From contig NZ_JBHUJS010000006.1 of the NCBI RefSeq assembly GCF_042683405.1, positions 180,504-244,503 on the forward strand: a stretch of DNA of 64,000 nucleotides, in the 5' to 3' direction. Below the pieces are notes generated by a model. It saw only the letters and a list, made by a program, of their open reading frames with translations. It searched no databases and was not told where the DNA came from. This DNA is from Telluria sp042683405. GTDB taxonomy: Bacteria; Pseudomonadota; Gammaproteobacteria; Burkholderiales; Burkholderiaceae_D. The position numbers and the translations under genes were made by a program. Shown piece by piece: positions 16,507 through 25,510 of the stretch; within the stretch, counting starts at the first letter, position 1, and the number at the start of each line of letters is the position of its first letter.

Positions 16507-17114
16507 CCGGCGTGCTGCAGGTGCTGGCGCACGAGGTCCGGGATCGTTGCCGCACCCAGCTTTTCCATCATCCGTCCCTTGTGCACCTCGACGGTGCGCA
16601 CGCTGATGCCCAGGTCCGCCGCAATCTCGCGATTGTGGCGGCCGGCCACCACCAGTAGCATCACTTCGCGCTCGCGCGGAGTGAGCGTGGCCTCGCGCCG
16701 GGCGTAGTCCGCGCGCTCTTCCGATCCCTGGCCGCGCGCATTCGACTGGCGCGCGAACGCCTCCTCGATGGCCCCGACCAGCTGCTCTTCCTGCAGCGGC
16801 TTTTCCAGGAAATCCACCGCCTGCGACCGGAACGCGGCGCGCGCCGAATCCACGTCGCCATGTCCCGTGATGATCAGGACCGGCAGCGCGCAGCCGCGCT
16901 CCACCAGTGTCCTCTGCAGGGTCAGCCCGTCCATCCCGGGCATCCGGATATCGAGCAGGACGCAGCCGCGCATGGCGCCGTCGAGGGCGCGCAGGAACGC
17001 ATCGGCGTCGGCATAGAACGCGGTCCGGTAGCCGTGCAGGCTGAGGAGCAGGCCGAGCGAATCCCTGACCGCTGCGTCGTCATCGACGATGAACACCGTG
17101 TTTGTGTGCGACAT
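16503..17114 (-). CDS. FixJ/NarL-type response regulator
   Basis: A 203-aa two-component regulator. The receiver domain spans residues 6-120: VFIVDDDAAVRD acidic pocket, LLDIRMPGMDG phosphoacceptor Asp, ITGHGD and the LEKPL lysine. A LuxR-type helix-turn-helix covers about 140-200 (LTPREREVMLLVVAGRHNREIAADLGISVRTVEVHKGRMMEK, read in segments). It lies five bases downstream of a MASE1-type histidine kinase gene, so the two form a cognate pair in one operon. The target genes are unknown. The divergent small-protein cluster upstream of the kinase is one candidate. Confidence 0.93.
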   Translation of the reverse strand: MSHTNTVFIVDDDAAVRDSLGLLLSLHGYRTAFYADADAFLRALDGAMRGCVLLDIRMPGMDGLTLQRTLVERGCALPVLIITGHGDVDSARAAFRSQAVDFLEKPLQEEQLVGAIEEAFARQSNARGQGSEERADYARREATLTPREREVMLLVVAGRHNREIAADLGISVRTVEVHKGRMMEKLGAATIPDLVRQHLQHAG

Positions 17115-17119
17115 ACCGC

Positions 17120-18700
17120 CTACTTTCCTCCTTCGATCCGCCATTGTGCGGGTAATGCGATCCTGAGTACAGTGTGCCGGCCCGGCTCCACAGCGAGCGT
17201 GCCGCCGTGCGTCTCGACAATGGCCTTGCTGATGGCCAGGCCCAGTCCAAGGCCGCTCGATTTCATCGACATGAACGGCTCGAACAAGCGCGCGCGGATC
17301 TTGTCCGCGATGCCGGGGCCATTGTCGGCGATGCGTATCCACACCTGCGCGCCGTCGATGCCGGCATCGACCGTGAGCCGCCGGTCCGCGCCTTCCGGCA
17401 GGTCCGCCAGCGCCTGCAGCGCATTCGACAGCAGGTTGCGCAGCACGATCTCCAGCTGGATGCGGTCCCCGGTCAGTTCGACGTCGGGGATCGCATTCAC
17501 CTGGAGCGACACGTGTTCGGCGCGCGACTGCGCCAGGAACGGCGCCACCGATGCATGGATCAGCTCCGGCAGCGACAGGCGCTCCAGCGTGAGCGAACCG
17601 GTGCGGAAGAATTCGCGCAGGCGCTTGAGCACGTTCGATGCGCGCTGCGATTCGGCCGCCATCGATGCGACCGTTTTTTGCAGCAGCGGATCGCCGCCAT
17701 TGCGCTCGACCAGGCGCTGGCACGCGCTGCCATAGACCGACAAGGCCGTGAGCGGCTGGTTCAGCTCATGCGCCAGCGCCGCGGCCATCTCGCCGGCGGC
17801 GGCGAGGCGCAGCGACTGGCGCAGCTCATCGCTGGCGCGCCGCGCGACGTCGACGGCGATGCCGATCAGGAAGCCGGACAGCGTCAGCGTCAGCACCAGC
17901 ATCTGCACGTCCGGCATCTGCGCGGGGTAGGCGATCGGGCGCAGCGCCGTGACCGTCACGCTCACTTCGAGCACCAGCACGGCGGTCAGCGCGCCCGCCA
18001 TGCCCTGCCGCGCGGCCGCCCAGGCGAGCGGAAGGATCAGCAGGTAGTAGGTGAGCGCTTCCGGCGCCGGCCGCTGCAGGGCGACCGACAGCACCAGCGC
18101 GGTCAGTGCGGTATAGGCGGCGGTGTCCCATTGCAGGATCCGGCGCAGGTAGTCGGCGCGCAGCTGGCGGTCCAGCAGGATGCAGGCCGCTGGCACCGTC
18201 ACCAGGATGCCCGCCACTTCGGCGATCGTGTAGCGGGTCAGGGTATCGGTCCAGGCGCCGCGCGCCGCGCTGCCCAGGCCGTGCAGCACGCTCGCGTACA
18301 GGCATGCCGCCGCCAGGCTGGCCAGCGTCGCCGCCGCCGCCCACATCAGCATGCCGCGATGCGTGGCAATGAAGGCGCCGCCGGGCAGGTAGCGGCGCAT
18401 GAACAGGCCGACCGCCAGATACACCGGCACAGGCAACAGGCCGACCAGCAGCGACATTGCGCGGTCCGACGGCAGCGCCGGGGTGATCGTCGCGGCCAGC
18501 AGTGCGGCGGCCAGCAGCGCGAAGGTGGACGCCAGTCCGCGCCGCGCGGCGAGGCAGGCCGCGAGACCCGCGGCGGGATGCCAGACCGGCGCGATGGTCT
18601 GGTAACGCGCCTCCGGGCCGCTCAGGATGTCGCACACCACGTAGGCTGCGATGAACAGGCAGCCGTGCCAAATCGACCGCGCGTCCGGCAGGTCTTTCAT
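17120..18700 (-). CDS. Membrane sensor histidine kinase with MASE1-like N-terminus
   Basis: A 526-aa inner-membrane kinase. Residues about 10-285 hold eight or so hydrophobic segments of MASE1 type (APVWHPAAGLAACLAARRG). The kinase core follows: H-box AAALAHELNQPLTALSVY, N-box LRNLLSNALQAL, G1 IADNGPGIADK and G2 GLGLGLAISKAIVE. The H-box and the FixJ-like partner place it in the FixL/DctB-like group. No PAS or haem site is visible, so an oxygen signal cannot be claimed. The start at 18700 (MKDLPDARS) has a weak ribosome site. Confidence 0.9.
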   Translation of the reverse strand: MKDLPDARSIWHGCLFIAAYVVCDILSGPEARYQTIAPVWHPAAGLAACLAARRGLASTFALLAAALLAATITPALPSDRAMSLLVGLLPVPVYLAVGLFMRRYLPGGAFIATHRGMLMWAAAATLASLAAACLYASVLHGLGSAARGAWTDTLTRYTIAEVAGILVTVPAACILLDRQLRADYLRRILQWDTAAYTALTALVLSVALQRPAPEALTYYLLILPLAWAAARQGMAGALTAVLVLEVSVTVTALRPIAYPAQMPDVQMLVLTLTLSGFLIGIAVDVARRASDELRQSLRLAAAGEMAAALAHELNQPLTALSVYGSACQRLVERNGGDPLLQKTVASMAAESQRASNVLKRLREFFRTGSLTLERLSLPELIHASVAPFLAQSRAEHVSLQVNAIPDVELTGDRIQLEIVLRNLLSNALQALADLPEGADRRLTVDAGIDGAQVWIRIADNGPGIADKIRARLFEPFMSMKSSGLGLGLAISKAIVETHGGTLAVEPGRHTVLRIALPAQWRIEGGK

Positions 18701-18935
18701 AAGGTTTCGCTTGAAGTGTAAAGGCGGCACACAGCGTGCGCTGGAGCCTGCGAGGGATTGGTCCGCGCGCCATTCAGCTGCGCCAGCCGATTGTACTACG
18801 CGGTGCGGCGGCTGGCGGTAGGGGAAACCCGTACGCGCGATCGCGAATAGGCAAGCCGGTCGCAATGGCCGATACTTTCCGGGTCGCGGCCCGCGTGCCG
18901 CGCCGCAGTCACAGTCAACGCAAAGGGATGAAGCA

Positions 18936-19097
18936 ATGATCGAAGCAGCCACCTTGTTTGGTGCAATTGGCGTGTGCCTGTTCTGGACCGCCTGGCAGGA
19001 GAAACGGCAGAACAATCCGCGCGACAGCAGGTTCATGGCGCTGGTCGGCGCCGCAATGATGGCCGGCGCCGGCGCGTCCGCGTTTCCGCTCCTGTAG
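18936..19097 (+). CDS. Small hydrophobic protein, 53 aa, hypothetical
   Basis: A short open frame with AAAGGGATGAAG directly upstream of its ATG at 18936. The sequence starts MIEAATLFGAIGVCLFWTAW, a first hydrophobic segment. A short basic polar turn (QEKRQNNPRDSR) follows, then a second Ala/Gly-rich hydrophobic segment (FMALVGAAMMAGAGASAF). Two helices in a hairpin are predicted, so a small inner-membrane protein is likely. It opens a same-strand run with the beta-solenoid and GNAT-like genes. I recognise no family. Confidence 0.55.
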   Translation: MIEAATLFGAIGVCLFWTAWQEKRQNNPRDSRFMALVGAAMMAGAGASAFPLL

Positions 19098-19139
19098 CAT
19101 CACCGGCCGCGCGAGCGGCATACGAGGTAGTAGCGAAGT

Positions 19140-20000
19140 ATGGAAATCACGAAGAAGTTCGTCGCCGCCAAGCAGCCTTGCGCCAGCGGTTTGCGCTGGT
19201 TCCTGCGCCATTACGAGAACGGCGCCGACTATCAGCCGCTGCTCGATTCCCTGGTCGCGGACGGACGGGTGGACGACGCCTGCTGGCTGCTATCGCAGTT
19301 CGGGCCGACCAACGAGGTGCTGGCCGCCGGCCACATCGAGGCCGAAGCGCTGGTATTCGCGGGCAGCGTGGAAGTGCAGGGGAATATCGCTGTGGATACC
19401 GTGCTGCGCACGGGCGGCTCGATCCGCGCGGGAGGCGGCGTGCGCGCCGCTTTCATTACCTGCGGCGGAGACCTGGCAGCCGGCGGCGGTATTTATTGCA
19501 GCGGCCGAATCGATGCAGCCGAGGGCATCGAAGCGCGCTGGGGCATCGAATCCCGCGGGGCGATCCGGGCGCGCGGCGATGTGCGTTGCGGCCGCTCGAT
19601 CGTCTGCGGCGGCGAGCTCCAGGTGCAGGGCAACTGCATCGTCGCCGAGGGGCTGGACGTCGATGGCGCGATCGTCTGCGGCAAGGGAATCCGCAGCGCC
19701 GGCCCGATCAGCGGACGCGATCTGATCCGCACCGGCCACGGGATCGAGTGCGGCGGCGGGATTGTCTGCGGCAAGCACCTCGAAACGAACTGGGGTATCA
19801 AGGCCGCCGGGCCGATCACGGCGGATGGCGCCATCAAGGTAGGGGAGAGCCTGCACGCGGGCGGCGAAATCCGGGCCGGAGCGCGGCACGCCATCTACGC
19901 CGGCCTGACGGTGCAGATGGATGCCTGGAACGTGAGCGCGCAGGTGTGCGCGAGCGCGCGGCCGGAGCGCCTGCTGAGCGGATGGTGGAGCGGGCAGTGA
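19140..20000 (+). CDS. Predicted beta-solenoid repeat protein, function unknown
   Basis: A 286-aa protein in two parts. Residues 1-55 form a compact N-terminal domain (CASGLRWFLRHYENGADYQPLLDSLV, in segments, then GRVDDACWLLSQFGPT). From about 60 to 255 it consists of short repeats of about six residues in which Gly is followed one or two positions later by Ile, Val or Leu (SIRAGGGVRA, GIEARWGIES, GIECGGGIVCG, EIRAG). This periodicity predicts a beta-helix scaffold. There is no signal peptide, membrane segment or catalytic motif, so it is probably cytoplasmic. Cys is unusually common in the repeats. The stop overlaps the start of the next gene, implying coupled translation. Bactofilin was considered, but the repeat and N-terminal domain differ. 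Confidence 0.75.
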   Translation: MEITKKFVAAKQPCASGLRWFLRHYENGADYQPLLDSLVADGRVDDACWLLSQFGPTNEVLAAGHIEAEALVFAGSVEVQGNIAVDTVLRTGGSIRAGGGVRAAFITCGGDLAAGGGIYCSGRIDAAEGIEARWGIESRGAIRARGDVRCGRSIVCGGELQVQGNCIVAEGLDVDGAIVCGKGIRSAGPISGRDLIRTGHGIECGGGIVCGKHLETNWGIKAAGPITADGAIKVGESLHAGGEIRAGARHAIYAGLTVQMDAWNVSAQVCASARPERLLSGWWSGQ

Positions 20001-20692
20001 GCGCCGCTGCGTCCTACCTCGACCGCCTGCCAGTTTCCGGGTGTCCGCGCCAGCCCTGGCGCATGCTGTCCAGGCGCGTCGCACGGCTGTTCGCGCCCCG
20101 GCCTGAACCGAAGGCATTGCGCATCGACGTCCACCAGCATCCGGGCGCGCTGCAGCAGGACCTTGACGAAACGTACCGCCGCATGTCGCGTAACGGCGAC
20201 CTGCTGCACGGCCTGCCGGCACTCGACATCGACTTCCCCGGTCTTGTGTTCCGGTACCGGCAGGCGGACGGCGAGCATTACGTCTACGCCGAGGACACGG
20301 CACGCCGCTGCCTGGCAGGATATACGGTGTTCAACCGGCTTATCGAGATCAACCGGCGCGCCGACCGCCACCTGCGCGCGCCGCATTCGAAGTATGCGCC
20401 GTACTACCAGCGGCGCGGTATCGCAAGTGCGGTTTACCGGTGGTGGCTCGACGCCGGGCATTGCCTGATCAGCGGGGCGCGCCAGTCCGCGGGCGCCCAT
20501 GCCTTGTGGCGCGCACTCGGCAGGCGCTACCCGCTCGTGCATGTGGAGGTGCGCGACAAGTGCCTGCATCACCTCGGTGCCGATGTGGACGAATGCGTAC
20601 GCGAGGCGCTCGCCACGCGGATGGTCCTGGCTGGCGAGGGCTGGGATGGGGCGCGGCTGGCGACCATCCTGGAGGGGGCGCCGCGCGGCTGA
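19997..20692 (+). CDS. GNAT-like protein, hypothetical
   Basis: A 231-aa product if started at GTG 19997, which overlaps the TGA of the preceding gene (GTGA) and has GGAG eight bases upstream; an ATG at 19982 would add five residues. Residues 79-180 read like a remote acetyltransferase fold: substrate strands LDIDFPGLVFRYR, then HSKYAPYYQRRGIASAVYRWW (131-151 region), whose QRRGIAS resembles the acetyl-CoA loop Q/R-x-x-G-x-G/A. The segment LISGARQSAGAHALWRALGRRY follows. The first 75 residues are unlike known families. The tight overlap with the solenoid gene suggests a joint function, perhaps modification of that protein or its ligand. This is inference. Confidence 0.6.
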   Translation: MSAAASYLDRLPVSGCPRQPWRMLSRRVARLFAPRPEPKALRIDVHQHPGALQQDLDETYRRMSRNGDLLHGLPALDIDFPGLVFRYRQADGEHYVYAEDTARRCLAGYTVFNRLIEINRRADRHLRAPHSKYAPYYQRRGIASAVYRWWLDAGHCLISGARQSAGAHALWRALGRRYPLVHVEVRDKCLHHLGADVDECVREALATRMVLAGEGWDGARLATILEGAPRG

Positions 20693-20756
20693 TGTATTCT
20701 GCCGCTGTGTTCCAACGTACAATGCTGCAACCAACAAACAGGGTTTGCGACCAACG

Positions 20757-21725
20757 ATGGAACACGATCTCAGCGACGCGGAAGCGTCCGCCCTTGCCGG
20801 CCTGCCGGCGCTCGCGCTCAACCTGCTCAACGCGGGCATCCTCGTCCTCGACGCCGATCAGCGGGTCGTGCTGTGGAACGCCTGGATGGTGCCGCGCTCG
20901 GGCCGGTCGGCGGCGCGGGTGCGCGGCAATGCGCTGCTGGCGGTGTTCCCGGAGCTGCGCGGCTCCCCGGTCGAGATGGCGGTCCTGGCAGCACTCACCA
21001 GCGGCCTCGCCACCAGGATTCCGCAGGCCCCGGGCAACCCGCCGTTCCCCTTGCGCGAGGCGGGCAGCTTCGACGGCGCGCGCATCGAACAGTCCATCTC
21101 CGTCACGCCGTTTGACCAGGGCAAGGAGCGCTTCTGCCTGATCGAGATCCGTGACGTCAGCGGCACCGCCGAACGCGAGCGCCGCCTGCTCGACCATGCG
21201 GAGTCGCTGCGCGCCCGCTCGTATGTCGACGGCCTGACCGGCATCGCCAACCGGCGCTATTTCGATGTTGCACTGGATCGCGAACTGCGGCGCGCGCAGC
21301 GCTCGGGCAGCGCGCTCTCGCTGCTGCTGATGGATATCGACTCGTTCAAGGCCTACAACGACCACTTTGGCCACCAGCAGGGGGACAGCTGCCTGACCAC
21401 GGTGGCGCAGGCGCTGGCGGCGACGCTCAAGCGGCCCGCCGACGTGGCGGCGCGCTACGGCGGCGAAGAGTTTGCGGCAATCCTGCCCGACACGTCGGCG
21501 GAGCAGGCGCGCACCGTCGCCAACGCCGTGCGCGAGCACGTGGCGTCGCTGGCGCTCACGCATGCGCCGGCAGCCATCCGGCCGCATATCACGCTCAGCA
21601 TCGGCGTGGCGAGCTTCGACAGGGAACGGCTGAGCGAGGCCGCCCCGCTGATCGAAGCGGCCGACAAGGCGCTGTACGCGGCCAAGCGCGGCGGCCGTGA
21701 CTGCGTCGTCGTCAGTGGCGACTAG
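20757..21725 (+). CDS. Diguanylate cyclase with PAS-like N-terminus
   Basis: A 322-aa protein. Residues about 10-140 are PAS-like (LNAGILVLDADQRVVLWNAW). The GGDEF domain occupies about 155-320: LLMDIDSFKAYNDHFGHQQGD keeps both metal and guanine contacts, GGEEF is at 235-239, and an RxxD inhibitory site (RPAD, 226-229) precedes it at the normal five-residue distance. It should therefore make c-di-GMP from two GTP and be product-inhibited. There are no membrane segments. It starts 64 bases after the GNAT-like gene and ends 18 bases before the stop of the converging universal stress gene. Confidence 0.93.
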   Translation: MEHDLSDAEASALAGLPALALNLLNAGILVLDADQRVVLWNAWMVPRSGRSAARVRGNALLAVFPELRGSPVEMAVLAALTSGLATRIPQAPGNPPFPLREAGSFDGARIEQSISVTPFDQGKERFCLIEIRDVSGTAERERRLLDHAESLRARSYVDGLTGIANRRYFDVALDRELRRAQRSGSALSLLLMDIDSFKAYNDHFGHQQGDSCLTTVAQALAATLKRPADVAARYGGEEFAAILPDTSAEQARTVANAVREHVASLALTHAPAAIRPHITLSIGVASFDRERLSEAAPLIEAADKALYAAKRGGRDCVVVSGD

Positions 21726-21743
21726 CTCCGGCACCAAACCGGC

Positions 21744-22583
21744 TCAGTGTGCGATCAGGACCGGCACATGGGTTGTTTCCAGCACGGTCCGCGTCACCCC
21801 GCCCAGCAGCAGTTCCCGATAGCGCGGCCTGCCGTAGCCGCCCATCACCAGCAGGTCGCAATCCAGGTCGGCCGCCATCGATAGCAGCGAATTGCCGATG
21901 TCCAGTTGCGTCTCCTGCGCCATGACCTGCACCTTCACACCGTGGCGGGACAGCCATGTGGCGATGTCTGCGCCCGGCACCTCTCCGTGGATGCCGTAAC
22001 TTTCGCCCGGATTGAACACGGCCACGGTGACTTGCCGGCTGCGCTGCAGCAGCGGAATGGCGCCGGTGATGGCGCGGACCGCCTCGGCACTGCCGTTCCA
22101 GCCCACCAGCGCGTGACGCCCGATCTCGGCAGGGGGTGATGCGTGCGGCACCACCAGCATGGGACGCGCGCTGTTGAGCATTACGTATTCCGGCAGCGCG
22201 CTCACCAGCCGCGTGCCCGGATCGCTGGGATCGCTCTGGCTGACCACCACCAGGTCGGCGTAGCGCGCCTGCATCGCCAGCGCGGTGTCCGGCTCATCTT
22301 CCACCTTGCGGTGTTCGTAGGTTTCGATTCCCGTGCGCCGCACGATCTCGTCGAAGCGGGCGATGGCCGCCTCAGCGCGCTCGTTCATGAGTTCGACCTG
22401 GGTGGCGATCAGGTCGACCGCGAGGGGCATGGACGGATCGGGATAGACAAACCGCGCCAGGCCGGTCATCGACGCGCCGACCAGGTGCGCCTTGCATGCG
22501 TAAGCCAGGTTGGCGGCAAGCTCGATGCGCGCCTGGGCATGGCGCGAGCCGTCGACGTGGACGAGGATAGTCTTGTAGGACAT
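21744..22583 (-). CDS. Universal stress protein, tandem UspA domains
   Basis: A 279-aa cytoplasmic protein with two Usp domains in tandem (about 1-145 and 150-279). The first opens with MSYKTILVHVDGSRHA. The second ends with GGYGRPRYRELLLGGVTRTVL, a G-x2-G-x9-G type ATP-binding loop. The first domain has a weaker loop, so ATP binding may be limited to the second. The start at 22583 has GGAGG six bases upstream, which excludes the longer frame. It lies downstream of the lacI-type gene on the same strand, 118 bases away. Confidence 0.92.
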   Translation of the reverse strand: MSYKTILVHVDGSRHAQARIELAANLAYACKAHLVGASMTGLARFVYPDPSMPLAVDLIATQVELMNERAEAAIARFDEIVRRTGIETYEHRKVEDEPDTALAMQARYADLVVVSQSDPSDPGTRLVSALPEYVMLNSARPMLVVPHASPPAEIGRHALVGWNGSAEAVRAITGAIPLLQRSRQVTVAVFNPGESYGIHGEVPGADIATWLSRHGVKVQVMAQETQLDIGNSLLSMAADLDCDLLVMGGYGRPRYRELLLGGVTRTVLETTHVPVLIAH

Positions 22584-22701
22584 GGCAGGCCTCCGTGCAT
22601 CGGATGCTGCCAGCGTAGTCCTGAGCGCGGGCACGGTCCAGCGCTGTCCGATACGAAGCCCGACTGCTTCGGCGCTTTTTGATAAGTGTCAAAACGGCGG
22701 G

Positions 22702-23763
22702 CTAGGCGGCGGGGCCGAGGCGCGCGGTGGTGCCGTCCACGACCACCGGGGAAAACAGGCGTTGCTGGGGCGCCGCGCCGCCTGCCATGAGGCCGGCGAA
22801 CATCTCCGCCGCCGCCAGCGCCATCTCGGCAATGGGCAGGCGCATCGTGGTGAGGTTGTAGCTGAGCCATCCGGACGAGGCGCTGCCATCGAAACCGGTG
22901 ACGGACAGGTCGCACGGGACCGACAGGCCGAACTCGGTGCGCGCGGTGTCGATGCAGCCAATCGCCATCATGTCGTTGGTGCACACCACCACGTCCGGCA
23001 GCGCTTCGCTGCGTGCGCGGATCTCGCGCATGGCGCGCGCGCCGCTGGCGTAATCGAAATTGCCGGCCACGACGAGCGGACGCGGCAGGCCGAGTTCGGC
23101 CAGGCGCTCGCACACGCCGCGCAGGCGTTCCTGCGCCACGCTGGAGTCGGCCGGGCCGCTCACCAGCGCAAAGCGCTTGTGGCCGGCGCTGGCCAGGCGG
23201 GCAGCCAGCGTGCGCGCGGCCGCGTAGTGGTCGCACGCGACTGCATTCACCTCGTGTCCGGCGGGGCGGTTGAACAGCAGGAAAGGCAGCGCGCGACGGG
23301 TGAATTCGGCAATGTGCGCCTCGCCCAGGCGCGCGGCGACGATGGCGCCGTCGACCTGGTGCTGCCACAGCGCGGCCAGGGTGCCGTCGATGTCGGCCTC
23401 GCTCGCCAGCGTAAACAGGACGGCGCGCATGCCGCGCCGCGCGAACTGCTGCGTCAGTTCGGTCACGATGCCCGGGTGGCTCAGGATGGCCTGTTCCCAC
23501 AGGATCACGGCGACCAGGTTCGAGCGGCGCGTGCACAGGCTGCGCGCGGCGGCGTTCGGAATGTAGTCGAGTTCGCGCGCGGCCTGCATCACGCGCTGGT
23601 AGGTGGCCTTGGACACGCTGGCGCCCGGCTTGAAGCACCGCGATACCGCCGACTGGGACACCCCGGCCACGTTCGCGACATCATACGAGGTGACCCTGCG
23701 CGTCCCGCGCCGCCCGCTGTCGTCAGGTGGCAGGTGGATGGCTGGCGCGGTCAGGGTAGGCAT
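22702..23763 (-). CDS. LacI-family transcriptional regulator
   Basis: A 353-aa repressor-type protein. After an unusual N-terminal tail of about 30 residues comes the DNA-binding helix-turn-helix (VTSYDVANVAGVSQSAVSRCF) and hinge helix (YIPNAAARSL). A periplasmic-binding-like effector domain follows (SNLVAVILWEQAILS to the end). A sugar or polyol effector is typical, but no transport or sugar genes are adjacent. It is divergent from the Sel1-repeat gene; an imperfect palindrome in the shared upstream region is a candidate autoregulatory operator. Confidence 0.93.
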   Translation of the reverse strand: MPTLTAPAIHLPPDDSGRRGTRRVTSYDVANVAGVSQSAVSRCFKPGASVSKATYQRVMQAARELDYIPNAAARSLCTRRSNLVAVILWEQAILSHPGIVTELTQQFARRGMRAVLFTLASEADIDGTLAALWQHQVDGAIVAARLGEAHIAEFTRRALPFLLFNRPAGHEVNAVACDHYAAARTLAARLASAGHKRFALVSGPADSSVAQERLRGVCERLAELGLPRPLVVAGNFDYASGARAMREIRARSEALPDVVVCTNDMMAIGCIDTARTEFGLSVPCDLSVTGFDGSASSGWLSYNLTTMRLPIAEMALAAAEMFAGLMAGGAAPQQRLFSPVVVDGTTARLGPAA

Positions 23764-23801
23764 CCGGCCATGATAAGGGGCGTGATTCCTTGTGGCAACA
23801 T

Positions 23802-23833
23802 CTTTCCACCCAGAAACAACACTGGGTAGAAAG
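23802..23833. promoter_or_regulatory. Inverted repeat between the lacI-type and Sel1 genes
   Basis: CTTTCCACCCAG (23802-23813) and CTGGGTAGAAAG (23822-23833) match at 11 of 12 positions around an 8-base spacer, 38 bases upstream of the lacI-type start codon. It may be an operator or a hairpin in that gene's leader. Confidence 0.4.
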
Positions 23834-23997
23834 AAATATATTCGCAGGCGGCTGCGATCGGCCCCGGGCGGCAATGCCAGCGCCGCAGCGAACAGCGAAA
23901 CCCATCGCTTGTGCGCACTCAAAACACCGTGGACGCCGTCCAATTACAATTTTATCAATACCCCCCAGTCCGCCTGAATCCAGCCGGAGACCTTGCC

Positions 23998-25386
23998 ATG
24001 GGCCGCCCCAACACGACGCCGGAGCACCACCAGACCCTTGTCTGGTTCCGCAACGCTGCGGAACGCGGCAATCCCTACGCCCAGTTCAACCTTGGACTGC
24101 TGTACCGCAAGGGCGAATGCGTCGAGCGCGACGACTCCCGCGCGTTCAAATGGATGATGCAGGCCGCGCGCAAGGGCCTGGCCTACGCGCAGAACCACGT
24201 GGGCGCGATGTACTGCGATGGCGTGGGCGTGCGCCAGTGCGACGAGCAGGCGGCACGGTGGTTCCGACGCGCCGCCGAGCAGGGCGACGCTTCGGCGCAA
24301 CAGAACCTGGGCCAGATGTACCGCCACGGACGCGGCGTCGCCGCCTGCGCGCAGCAGGCATTCAACTGGTTCTACCGCGCCGCCGACCAGGGCGTTGCGA
24401 GCGCCCAGGCGCTGGTGGGCGAATGCTACCTGGCGGGCAACGGCGTGCCGCTCAACCACGCGCTGGCGATGGCATGGCTGCGCAAGGCCGCGCTGCAGGG
24501 CGAGCCGGGCGCGCAGCTGAACCTCGGGCGCATGTACGCGGAAGGGCTGGGGGTGGACCGCAGCGACATCATGGCGCTGGGCTGGTTGCGCCAGGCCGCC
24601 GTCCAGGACCATGCCGTGGCCCAGCGCCTGCTCGGCAAGGCCTATGCGGACGGGCGCGGGGTCTCCGCCGATCCGCTGCGCGCGCTCGGCTGGCTGGAGC
24701 GCGCCGCCGGCCAGGGCGACTGCGAAGCGCAGTTCGACCTGGCCATGCTGGTCGCCAGCGGCCGCGCCGTGCCGGCCGACGACAAGCGCGCACTGGACCT
24801 GTTCACGCGCGCCGCCGAGGCAGGCCACATCGGCGCGCAGTACAACCTGGGCAGCATGTACGGCAATGGCCGCGGCACCGGGCGCGACATGCAGCGCGCG
24901 CTGGCCTGGTACCGCCGCGCCGCCGAGCAGGGCGCGCTGAACGCCCAGTTCAACCTCGGCGTCATGTACGCCACCGGACAGGGCGTGGACAAGGACGAAG
25001 CCTGCGCCGCGCTGTGGTACCGCAGCGCCGCCGAGCAGGGCGACCCCAGCGCGCAGAACAATCTCGGCGCCATGTACGCGAACGGGCAGGGCGTCGAGCA
25101 GAGCGACTCGCTGGCCGTGTTCTGGTACGCCAGGGCCGCCGAACAGGGGCATGCCCTGGCCCAGTTCAACCTGGGCAGCATGTACAACGCGGGCCGCGGC
25201 GTGCAGCGCGACCCCGCCGTCTCCTATATGTGGATGCTGCTGGCGGCGGAGGGCGGCGACGAAACCGCCATCGCCGGCCGCCAAATGGCCGAAGAGCGGC
25301 TCACTGCCGCGCAGCTGGAGCAGGGCCGCCAGATGGCGTCCCGCTGGCACGCCGCCCATATCCCCGCCGCTGGCGCCGCCGGCTGA
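23998..25386 (+). CDS. Sel1-repeat (SLR/TPR-like) protein
   Basis: A 462-aa protein made almost entirely of twelve 36-residue Sel1-like repeats, for example WFRRAAEQGDASAQQNLGQM followed by YRHGRGV. Each repeat is an antiparallel helix pair, and together they form a superhelical scaffold for protein binding. Repeat seven is the most divergent and the last is partial. The start at ATG 23998 (MGRPNTTPEHHQ) follows GGAG; an upstream GTG would add 29 residues without improving the family match. No signal peptide is seen, so a cytoplasmic site is expected. The partner is unknown. Confidence 0.9.
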   Translation: MGRPNTTPEHHQTLVWFRNAAERGNPYAQFNLGLLYRKGECVERDDSRAFKWMMQAARKGLAYAQNHVGAMYCDGVGVRQCDEQAARWFRRAAEQGDASAQQNLGQMYRHGRGVAACAQQAFNWFYRAADQGVASAQALVGECYLAGNGVPLNHALAMAWLRKAALQGEPGAQLNLGRMYAEGLGVDRSDIMALGWLRQAAVQDHAVAQRLLGKAYADGRGVSADPLRALGWLERAAGQGDCEAQFDLAMLVASGRAVPADDKRALDLFTRAAEAGHIGAQYNLGSMYGNGRGTGRDMQRALAWYRRAAEQGALNAQFNLGVMYATGQGVDKDEACAALWYRSAAEQGDPSAQNNLGAMYANGQGVEQSDSLAVFWYARAAEQGHALAQFNLGSMYNAGRGVQRDPAVSYMWMLLAAEGGDETAIAGRQMAEERLTAAQLEQGRQMASRWHAAHIPAAGAAG

Positions 25387-25510
25387 CCGCCGGCCGGCTC
25401 TCCGCGCCGGCAGTGGCAACCACCCCCCATTCTTCCAGCCGGGCTGCTTTTCGCGCTATCATCCAGCTCGGCCATAAGCCTGTTTAACTTTCTACACCAG
25501 GACAAACAAT

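Noticed and set aside
23911..23997. Upstream GTG start extending the Sel1 protein by 29 residues
   Set aside because: The extra residues are not repeat-like, lack a signal peptide, and ATG 23998 has a better ribosome site.
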